Part shown: in pieces, positions 1 to 6,563 of the stretch
How positions within the stretch are numbered: the stretch's first letter is position 1
Layout of the letters: every line of letters starts with the position of its first letter
NCBI GenBank assembly: GCA_964584775.1
Contig: CAZPBC010000030.1
Location: forward strand, 1-23,632
Direction: 5' to 3'
DNA from: CAZPBC01 sp964584775
GTDB lineage: Bacteria; Chlamydiota; Chlamydiia; Chlamydiales; SLFE01
Length of the DNA stretch: 23,632 nucleotides
Made by a program: the position numbers and the translations under genes
The notes under the pieces: model-generated
The model's input: the letters and a program-made list of their open reading frames with translations, nothing else
Databases searched by the model: none
What the model was told of the DNA's origin: nothing

Positions 1-2
1 CA

Positions 3-113
3 CTCCTTGGTTGCATCACAAGATCAGCTTTGAGGTCGTTTCATAAAGCTGCATCTAGAAGTTTTAATATGCAGGATACGTCCAAGTGGGCGGAAAAAAA
101 GAGGAGAAGTTGA
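3..113 (+). other. Possible C-terminal end of a gene starting before the window
   Basis: One forward frame is open from the left edge to a TGA at 111-113, while the other two forward frames close by about position 46. It would encode about 36 residues ending in a basic tail (WAEKKRRS). No domain can be recognised, and an open stretch this short could arise by chance. It is listed because nothing else explains the first 150 bases. No terminator follows it before the Sel1 gene. Confidence 0.25.
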
Positions 114-173
114 GAAAAATGGCGTAGAATTGTAGCCTTACTCAAACAAGGAATGATTTTAGGGGAGTGTATC

Positions 174-1286
174 ATGTTTTTTAGAGGGGTTCGAGTTGCG
201 AATTTAAGAGGCGTAGGTAGTCTATACCGTGCTCCTGTCAGTGAGGGGAGTCGTCACGTTGGCTCTTTTGGCGGAAGACCTGTATTCCATTTGTCCGGTC
301 GTTCTCTAGCTGCTGAAACTGTTCGACGCGTGAATTTACAGACAACCACATTCCAGAGAATGCGTTTTTTTTCTACAGAAAGAGAAGGAAACTCTAAGCC
401 TATTGATGACTCTAAACAGCCGCATTTTGATATTTTCGAAAATTCAAAACTCATTTCACCTGAGACTCTAGTAAAAGAAGCGGAAGAGTTTTATCAGATG
501 GGTTTTAAGCAGGCTGCTGCTAGACATGTGAAGTTAGCTGCTGATCAGGGGCATCCAGACGCTCAGAATATCCTGGGATTCATGAAGCTCAAAGGTGAGG
601 GAGTACCTGTTGATAAGAAAGCAGCCGCAAAATTGATGTTTCAAGCGGATACCGGTGAAGAGTCTTCTAGCTTTGCGGACTTCAATAGAGCCCTGCTTTT
701 AGCCGAGGGTAAAGACGTCCCAAGAGACATGAAACGAGCGGTATATTATTTTGAAAGGGCCGCGAGAAAGGGTTCCTCACGTGCAAAATTTAATCTGGCA
801 ATCTTGTTAGAAAGAGGAGAAGGCGTCGAAAAGGATAAAAAACGTGCCCTTCAATTGCTTAACGAAGCAGCTGACGAGGATAATTCTCTTGCTATGTACC
901 GACTTGCCGCAAAATATGTTCAAGGAGAGGGTGTACAGGTCGATAGGAGGAAAGCCGCCGAGTATCTTGAAAGAGCAGCAGATCTCAACCTTTCCGATGC
1001 ACAATTTAATCTAGGTGTGATGTGCGAGAAAGGAGATCCTATGAAAGCTGACCGTGACCGTGCAGTATTGCTTTATGAACGTGCTGCACGAGCTCTTCAC
1101 ATCGGTGCAATGCGCAGCTTAGCACGTCTTTACAGGCGGGAAGCCTTAGCGACGGATGACGAGAGTAAAGCTGCTGAGTTGAGGAAACAATCTCTCTACT
1201 GGTATGAAGAAGCGGCCTCTTTCCAAGATCCCGACGACATTTCTGAACTGGCAAAAATGACCCGTCAATGGGAGAGCGTTTCATAG
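174..1286 (+). CDS. Sel1-repeat protein with Arg-rich, mitochondrial-presequence-like N-terminus (copy 1)
   Basis: Predicted 370-residue protein. Residues about 112-350 form roughly six Sel1-like (SLR/TPR-type) helical repeats, recognisable by recurring A-x-x-Y/L-x-x-x-A-A and G-E-G-V-x-x-D blocks (for example around 141-148, 215-222, 251-258). Such solenoids mediate protein-protein contacts. I chose the ATG at 174 over the ATG at 153 because AGGGGAG lies 6 bases upstream and because the downstream paralogue starts with the same residues, MFFRG. The first 68 residues contain 11 Arg, no Lys and two acidic residues, and end in R64-F-F-S67-T. This resembles a mitochondrial presequence with an R-3 type cleavage site more than a Sec signal peptide, since there is no hydrophobic core. 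A role as a secreted host-targeted effector is inference. The next gene is a paralogue 95 bp downstream. Confidence 0.85.
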   Translation: MFFRGVRVANLRGVGSLYRAPVSEGSRHVGSFGGRPVFHLSGRSLAAETVRRVNLQTTTFQRMRFFSTEREGNSKPIDDSKQPHFDIFENSKLISPETLVKEAEEFYQMGFKQAAARHVKLAADQGHPDAQNILGFMKLKGEGVPVDKKAAAKLMFQADTGEESSSFADFNRALLLAEGKDVPRDMKRAVYYFERAARKGSSRAKFNLAILLERGEGVEKDKKRALQLLNEAADEDNSLAMYRLAAKYVQGEGVQVDRRKAAEYLERAADLNLSDAQFNLGVMCEKGDPMKADRDRAVLLYERAARALHIGAMRSLARLYRREALATDDESKAAELRKQSLYWYEEAASFQDPDDISELAKMTRQWESVS

Positions 1287-1381
1287 ATTAATGCGGAGTT
1301 TTGAGTGGGGTAGAGACGCCATTAAACCTCCGTCAAAAAGGGTAGTTAACATATATTGAAACAAATCGAGGAGGGAGCGCC

Positions 1382-2359
1382 ATGTTTTTTAGAGGGATTC
1401 GAGCTGCGAACATAAGAGCACAAGGGTGTCAATACCGACTTCCTGTGGGTCTGGAAGGAGGGCCTGCTGGCTCCCTAGGGGGAAGAGCTGTATTCCATTT
1501 GTCCGAGCGCACGCCTTTTGTTGGAACTGTTCAGAGAACTGACTTGCAGAGAGTAGTTCTATGCACAAGACGTTTTTATTCTACAGATAGTGACGATGTC
1601 TCAGAAGTTACAGATGCTTCTCTGCAATCCCGATATGATCAATTTGAGGAAACATATGGTTTTGAAGTGGATACAGTCGTACATGAAGGAATGGAGTACT
1701 TCTACAGAGGGAAGTTGGAATATGCGTATCACATTCTAGAACGCCCGGCAGCTTTGGGTCATCCAGAAGCAAAGGCAGCATGTGAATTTATGGACATCAG
1801 AAATAAAGGGATTCTCGATAAAAAAGGAGAAGAGATGCTGGAAGCAGCATCGAGTCATGACTTTTATTATTTGTGGCCTCTGTTAAAACAAGGGGAAGAT
1901 TCCAAAACAGAACATGGCCGAGCGTATCAATCACTCTTAAAGGCTGCTCAAGGTGGAAATCTTGAAGCGGATTATCTAATTACAGCAGGTAGATGTGGGC
2001 GGGGACTGAGTTCGCCTGAGTGGAAAATGGAAGAAAGTCGTCTAGAGTCTACTGTAGCCTCAGGAACTCTCTTTGTATTAAACCTGAAGTTAGAAGATGG
2101 AGATCTTTCAGAAGCCGATCGCGAGAGTTCTGAAACTTATCGAGAGCGAGAGCGAGTCAAATGCAGGCGCTTAGCATATCTTTACGCGATTGAGGCTTAC
2201 GAGACCCGAGACGAAAGTAAGGCTGAACAACTCAGGGAAAGATCTTTGAAATGGCTGAAAGAGGCAGCTTGTTTAAGAGATCTCCAAGCCATGGCAGATC
2301 TGGCTGACATGAACCGACAATCACTTAACAAGCTAGCTGCGGAGCGTACTCGTCGGTAA
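1382..2359 (+). CDS. Sel1-like protein with Arg-rich, mitochondrial-presequence-like N-terminus (copy 2)
   Basis: Predicted 325-residue paralogue of the preceding gene, with AGGAGGG just upstream of the ATG. Residues 1-68 are about half identical to copy 1 without gaps, including MFFRG, the YR-PV stretch, GGR-VFHLS, and R64-F-Y-S67-T68 at the same position as R64-F-F-S-T in copy 1. The first roughly 100 residues have no Lys. The remainder is all-helical with degenerate Sel1-like units (ILERPAALGHPEAKAACEFM near 118-137, SLLKAAQGGNLEADYLI near 181-197) and an acidic/basic C-terminal half that has diverged strongly. The leader is therefore better conserved than the repeat body, which suggests the leader is functional. 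The family fits a secreted adaptor or effector, but no specific function can be assigned. A strong terminator follows. Confidence 0.8.
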   Translation: MFFRGIRAANIRAQGCQYRLPVGLEGGPAGSLGGRAVFHLSERTPFVGTVQRTDLQRVVLCTRRFYSTDSDDVSEVTDASLQSRYDQFEETYGFEVDTVVHEGMEYFYRGKLEYAYHILERPAALGHPEAKAACEFMDIRNKGILDKKGEEMLEAASSHDFYYLWPLLKQGEDSKTEHGRAYQSLLKAAQGGNLEADYLITAGRCGRGLSSPEWKMEESRLESTVASGTLFVLNLKLEDGDLSEADRESSETYRERERVKCRRLAYLYAIEAYETRDESKAEQLRERSLKWLKEAACLRDLQAMADLADMNRQSLNKLAAERTRR

Positions 2360-2365
2360 AGTGTC

Positions 2366-2396
2366 CCGCCCACATCCGTGGGCGGTGCATTTTTTT
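2366..2396 (+). terminator. Rho-independent terminator after the Sel1 pair
   Basis: A perfect 8-bp stem CCGCCCAC (2366-2373) / GTGGGCGG (2378-2385) with an ATCC loop is followed by TGCA and a run of seven T's (2390-2396). It starts 6 bases after the second Sel1 stop. The U-tract orientation fits only plus-strand transcription; on the minus strand it lies just past the end of htrA but has no U-run there. Confidence 0.9.
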
Positions 2397-2398
2397 AT

Positions 2399-3787
2399 CT
2401 AATGGATCTTTAAAGAAAGGTACTGGGTGATGGGTCCTTGTTTAATCAAAAGAAGGACCGGTTTTCCCGTGGGCGTTTGCTCCACAGCAGAGTAAAAGCT
2501 TTGCGGAGTGGTGACCTCTTGCTGATTGACAGAGAGGATAAGGCTTCCTTTTTTGATACCAGCCATTTGGGCAACGGAGCCCGCCTCGACGTCAGAGACC
2601 ACGACGCCCTTTTCATCGATATAGTTGAAGTTCTGCGCAATTTCAGGGGTGAGCTCGGTGACTTTGAGGCCGAGCCGCTCAGCAGAAGCGGTGCTTGTCG
2701 CTTGTGATGAGAGGGGGTGGGTTCCGACACGCACTTTGAGGTGGAGAATCTCGTTGCCACGCTTCACTTCAAGATGGATTTCATCGTCGGGTTTCATCAT
2801 CGCGACGGCATTGCGCACGACAGAGATGTTATCGACTGGTCGGTCGTTGAATTTTAGGATGATATCGCCGCGCTTCAGGCCAGCCTTCTCTGCTGGAGAG
2901 TCTTTGGCAACTTCAGAGATGAGGGCGCCTTTCGACTCTTCTAGGCCGAAGGCATCGGCGAGGTCGGGATCCATCTGTTGCATCACAACACCGAGGTAGC
3001 CGCGGGTAAAGGAGCCGGTTTGGATCAGCTGCTCCATGACCTGAGCGGCGAGGTTGATCGGGATGGCAAATCCAATGCCCATGTAACCCCCGGTATGGGT
3101 CGCGATGGCGGTGTTGATTCCAACGGCTTCGCCGTCCATGTTGAGAAGGGGACCACCTGAGTTTCCTCGGTTGATGGCTGCATCGGTTTGGATAAAATCT
3201 TCGACTTGAGTGAGACCGAGGTTATTGCGGTCGATCGCACCGACAACGCCGACGGTGAGGGTGGCTTGTAGGCCAAGGGGATTTCCAATGGCTGCGACCC
3301 ACTGTCCGACTTCGAGCTTCGAGGAGTCACCAAGCGGGAGGTGGGGAAGGTTTTTCGCATCGATTTTGATGACGGCGACATCGGTGTTGGGATCGGTACC
3401 GATGACTCTAGCGGTATACTCTTTACCTGACTTCAGTTTTACGAGGACTTTATCGGCCTTCTCGACAATGTGATTGTTGGTGAGGATGTATCCATCTTCT
3501 GTGACGATGAAACCAGATCCTTGACCGAAGGAGGGTGTGGGTTCTTGATGTCTTTGATTGCGTGGGATGTTGAAGAAGCGTCCCCAGAACTCTTCTCCAA
3601 AAGGATCATTTTCCTGATTGCCAAAAGGAGAGCGAAAAAGATTCTGCGGCGTTTCAGGTCTTTTCATTTCGACTTTCACAGAGACAACGGCGGGGATCGC
3701 TTTTTTAGCGACACTCGTAAAGTCGGCTGGCTGTGCAGCGAGAGGAGTGATAAAAACCAGAGCGAAAAATAGAAAAAACTTCTTCAT
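2399..3787 (-). CDS. htrA: HtrA/DegP-type periplasmic serine protease-chaperone
   Basis: Predicted 462 residues. A Sec signal peptide lies at 1-18/20 (MKKFFLFFALVFITPLAAQ). The trypsin-like domain carries the full triad: His106 in TNNHIV, Asp136 in NTDVAVIKI, Ser210 in RGNSGGPL. Two PDZ domains follow, at about 262-355 (GYLGV ... GLKRGDIIL) and about 372-460 (LGLKV ... GIKKGSLIL). In Gram-negative bacteria this enzyme degrades or refolds misfolded envelope proteins in the periplasm. The order protease-PDZ-PDZ and the length are normal for DegP/Do, slightly shorter than typical chlamydial HtrA. AAGGAG lies upstream of the ATG. It is 38 bp downstream of the M20 peptidase gene, so co-transcription is likely. 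It converges on the Sel1 pair, separated by the terminator. Confidence 0.97.
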   Translation of the reverse strand: MKKFFLFFALVFITPLAAQPADFTSVAKKAIPAVVSVKVEMKRPETPQNLFRSPFGNQENDPFGEEFWGRFFNIPRNQRHQEPTPSFGQGSGFIVTEDGYILTNNHIVEKADKVLVKLKSGKEYTARVIGTDPNTDVAVIKIDAKNLPHLPLGDSSKLEVGQWVAAIGNPLGLQATLTVGVVGAIDRNNLGLTQVEDFIQTDAAINRGNSGGPLLNMDGEAVGINTAIATHTGGYMGIGFAIPINLAAQVMEQLIQTGSFTRGYLGVVMQQMDPDLADAFGLEESKGALISEVAKDSPAEKAGLKRGDIILKFNDRPVDNISVVRNAVAMMKPDDEIHLEVKRGNEILHLKVRVGTHPLSSQATSTASAERLGLKVTELTPEIAQNFNYIDEKGVVVSDVEAGSVAQMAGIKKGSLILSVNQQEVTTPQSFYSAVEQTPTGKPVLLLIKQGPITQYLSLKIH

Positions 3788-3825
3788 AAGAACTCCTTTT
3801 TTAAGAGCTATTTTATGAGATTTTC

Positions 3826-5205
3826 TTATTTTTCAGCGAGTGTTTCAATCAGGTGGATAATGGTGGTAAAACCTTTTTCAAAACGCTCCATATCAAAGTG
3901 CTCATCGGCAGCGTGGATCTGGTCATCGTGGAGTCCTACACCAAAAAAGATCGGTGCTGCACCTGCGGCTTTAGCCAGTTGGGCGGCGATAGGAATGGAG
4001 CCTCCCTCAAGCATGAGTGCGGGTTCTTTTCCAAAGGTTTTTAGGATCGCTTTTTTAAAGGCATGGACGATCGGCGAGTCGGGAAGGACCCTGACTGCTT
4101 CTCCGACACCCGGGAGGACGCGGACCGAAAGGTCGATTCCTTCGGGAGCATGGTCCAGCAGGAACTGTTTGACTTTGTTGCCAACCTCCTCAGGATTTTG
4201 GTTTGGAACGAGACGGCAAGAGAGCCAGGCATTGGCTTTTGCGGGAATGACGGTTTTAAAGCCAGGACCAGTATAGCCTCCTTTAAAGCCGTTGATTTCG
4301 AGTGTCGGGCGCAGTCCCACGCGTTCAGCAGGCGGGTGAGCGACCTCACCTCCCGTCGGCTTTTGTTTGAAGGTCGATTCGTAGGCTTCTTCGTCAAACT
4401 CGAGGTCGACTTGAGAGCGCTCCTCTTCACTGAGTTCTGCAATGTTGTCGTAAAAACCTGGAACGGTGACACGGCCCGATTCGGGGTCTTTGAGATCTGC
4501 AAGTAGATGAGAGAGGGCGAAAATGGGGTTGTAGGCAAGGCCTCCATGGCTTCCCGAGTGCAGGTCCGTTGCCGTTCCTTTCGCTTCGACTTCCATGGTG
4601 ATGATCCCACGCGCACTGAGCGTGATGGCAGGAGACTCTCGGTCTTTCATTTCGACATCCACCACAGCGACATAATCGGCTTGGATGGCCTCTTTCTTTT
4701 TCTCCAGCCACTCCACTAAGCTAGGGCTGCCGATCTCCTCTTCACCTTCGATGAGAAATTTGATGTGGATGGGAGCTTTTCCGTGCTTTTTGAGAAGGGA
4801 GGTGACTGCAAGGAGAGTGTAGAAGCATTGGCCTTTGTTATCCTGAGCTCCACGCGCGGTCACGACACCGTCGTCACTGATCGTTGGTTCGAAGGGTTTT
4901 CCTGTCCAGTCGCTTTCTGGTTCAACAGGCTGGACGTCATAGTGGCCATAGAGGAGAAGGGTTGGAGCCTCGGGGTCGTCGCATTTCAACTCTCCAAAGA
5001 TCGCAGGGTGGCCTGTGGTTTCCCAGATATCCACCTCGATACCACGCTCACGCATCCACTCTGCTAGCCATTGACAGCACTCTTTCACCTGCTCGATGTG
5101 TTCGAGGCTGCTGCTGATGCTAGGGAAGCGTAGGAAGGTGAGATAGTCCTCCGTCGCCTGCCTTTCAATCTCTTTCCAAAGGGTGGTTACCTCAGTATTA
5201 GCCAT
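3826..5205 (-). CDS. M20-family metallodipeptidase (CNDP2-like)
   Basis: Predicted 459 residues, cytoplasmic, no signal peptide. The di-zinc site of the M20A/CNDP group is complete: His88 in YGHYDVQP, bridging Asp122 in RGAQDNKGQ, general base Glu156 and ligand Glu157 in EGEEEIGS, Asp183 in VVDVE, and His431 in DDQIHAADEH. A lid/dimerisation domain lies between about 200 and 320. The family hydrolyses dipeptides with broad specificity, so a role in salvaging amino acids from peptides is expected. GGAGGAA precedes the ATG. It lies third in a minus-strand run of four peptidase genes, 152 bp after the M48 gene and 38 bp before htrA. The product family is secure; the substrate is not. Confidence 0.95.
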   Translation of the reverse strand: MANTEVTTLWKEIERQATEDYLTFLRFPSISSSLEHIEQVKECCQWLAEWMRERGIEVDIWETTGHPAIFGELKCDDPEAPTLLLYGHYDVQPVEPESDWTGKPFEPTISDDGVVTARGAQDNKGQCFYTLLAVTSLLKKHGKAPIHIKFLIEGEEEIGSPSLVEWLEKKKEAIQADYVAVVDVEMKDRESPAITLSARGIITMEVEAKGTATDLHSGSHGGLAYNPIFALSHLLADLKDPESGRVTVPGFYDNIAELSEEERSQVDLEFDEEAYESTFKQKPTGGEVAHPPAERVGLRPTLEINGFKGGYTGPGFKTVIPAKANAWLSCRLVPNQNPEEVGNKVKQFLLDHAPEGIDLSVRVLPGVGEAVRVLPDSPIVHAFKKAILKTFGKEPALMLEGGSIPIAAQLAKAAGAAPIFFGVGLHDDQIHAADEHFDMERFEKGFTTIIHLIETLAEK

Positions 5206-5357
5206 ATCATTCCTCCAAGCCTGGATCGTTCATCAACACTCGCAAAACTGTCACAAAATGCCTTCGCCACCTTCGACAGATCTCTCTCTCGAAAAGGGTG
5301 CTGGACCCTTTCCTTCTAGCGAGATTTCTCGAATTTGACGAGCATTTTATCGCATTT
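5206..5357 (-). other. Intergenic gap between M48 and M20 peptidase genes
   Basis: A 152-bp gap on the shared minus strand. It contains a 7-bp hairpin (AAAGGGT 5293-5299 / ACCCTTT 5305-5311) without a following T-run in either direction, so it is not a convincing terminator. I could not find a promoter with both boxes. A transcript break here is possible but not shown. Confidence 0.4.
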
Positions 5358-6563
5358 TTACAAGATTTTATAAAGTATCCAGGCTAAAGCTATTATGCTT
5401 ATGAGGAAATAGAGGGTTAAGGCCGATTTGACTTTTTGATCGATGCGGTCGATCTCTTGGGGGTTTTGGATCGCTTTTTTGAGGAAATCGATCCGTTCTT
5501 GGATGCTGTAGTGGGTCCAGCTTTTCTTCCTGTGGGTGTTGCCCCCACGCTTTGCGACACTATCTAGTGCGGAGATGAGGGCTTCTCCAGGGACGCCGAG
5601 GCGCAGGACATAGAGGTCAGCTTGACGTTCAAAGAGGCGGAGAAGGAAGCCGAAGCCGAAGCGGAAGAAGAGGGCGTACGAGGCGGCAAAGAGAAGGACT
5701 TGGAGGAAGTTCGAAAGAGGGAAGAGAGAGGCGAGAAGGGAGATGCAAAAGGCTGCAGTGAGAAGGATGAGGGCCATCAGGGGAAGGTGCCTTTTTTTGA
5801 GGTGGCCGATCTCATGCGCTAAGATGGCTTCGAGTTCATCGACATTCATGAGTTTGAGGAGGGGTTCGGTGAAGAGAAAGAGGGCTCGTTTGGGTGTCAG
5901 CCCGATGGTGGCGGCAGTGGTGTGATGGGAGAGGACGGGCCAGGTGTAGGTCTCGAGTGTCGTCAAGCCTGCCCTTTTCGCAAGGGTATCAAAACGGGCC
6001 TGGATCTGAGGGTCTTCAATTTTCTTCAGCTGCCAAAAGAGTTTTGCAACAAGGGGAAAAGAGAGCGTCGCCACAACAGCAAGCAGAAGAAGGGGAACCC
6101 ACTCTAACCATGACTCGTCGGGTAACAGATAGGCTGCGACATCATAGCTGACTGAGATCAGAAAGAAGAAGAGGGTGTAAGGGGAGAGAAAAAAGAGGAG
6201 GCGCTTCATGGCTTGTAGGCTGCTCAGGTTATATTTCACGATCCCAAGGCCGAGAAAATAGAGGGGGTAGACAATGAGCGCGCGGAGAGTCGTCGGCGTG
6301 ATATCTTGTAAAAAGAAGGCGCCGTAGTGAATGAATAAGCTGCACGCAAAGAAGATGCAAAGATCGACTTGTGAGAGAGTGAGTTTAAACTCATCCGTTC
6401 TCTTTTTGATGAACTGATTGCGTTTGACGACATAAAAGAGAAAAATGACGTAGATGCTAAGCCACTGGATCACCCAATAAAAAGAGGGCAGAGGACCCTC
6501 TCCCAAGGGGGCTCCTTCGATGAGCAGGGTTAAAAGAACCAGAAAAATGAGAGGTGTAAACAC
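5358..6563 (-). CDS. Membrane-bound M48 (Ste24/HtpX-like) zinc metallopeptidase
   Basis: Predicted 401 residues. The zinc motif is HEIGH at 250-254 with the third ligand Glu312 in FERQAD, the pattern of Ste24/HtpX peptidases. Hydrophobic segments are visible near 4-16, 30-46, 67-85, 97-108, 122-140, 155-175, 262-282, 286-308 and 383-400, giving a multi-pass inner-membrane protein with the active site on the cytoplasmic side, as in the family. The start is GTG, overlapping the TAG stop of the M16C gene by one base (TAGTG), so translation is probably coupled; no good Shine-Dalgarno is seen. A role in membrane-protein quality control next to HtrA is inferred from family and context. Confidence 0.93.
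   Translation of the reverse strand: MFTPLIFLVLLTLLIEGAPLGEGPLPSFYWVIQWLSIYVIFLFYVVKRNQFIKKRTDEFKLTLSQVDLCIFFACSLFIHYGAFFLQDITPTTLRALIVYPLYFLGLGIVKYNLSSLQAMKRLLFFLSPYTLFFFLISVSYDVAAYLLPDESWLEWVPLLLLAVVATLSFPLVAKLFWQLKKIEDPQIQARFDTLAKRAGLTTLETYTWPVLSHHTTAATIGLTPKRALFLFTEPLLKLMNVDELEAILAHEIGHLKKRHLPLMALILLTAAFCISLLASLFPLSNFLQVLLFAASYALFFRFGFGFLLRLFERQADLYVLRLGVPGEALISALDSVAKRGGNTHRKKSWTHYSIQERIDFLKKAIQNPQEIDRIDQKVKSALTLYFLISIIALAWILYKIL

Noticed and set aside
153..173. ATG at 153 as the start of the first Sel1 gene
   Set aside because: Its purine-rich upstream sequence abuts the codon, while the ATG at 174 has AGGGGAG at good spacing and matches the paralogue's first residues.
3815..4506. Long plus-strand open frames opposite the M20 peptidase gene
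   Set aside because: They are antisense shadows of a gene with all catalytic motifs intact; their translations are Ser/Arg-rich and have no recognisable domain.
5291..5311. Hairpin between M48 and M20 genes as a terminator
   Set aside because: The 7-bp stem has no T-run on either strand, so termination is not supported.
5640..5780. Purine-rich low-complexity stretch on the plus strand
   Set aside because: It is the reverse complement of Leu/Phe-rich transmembrane segments of the M48 peptidase and not an independent repeat.
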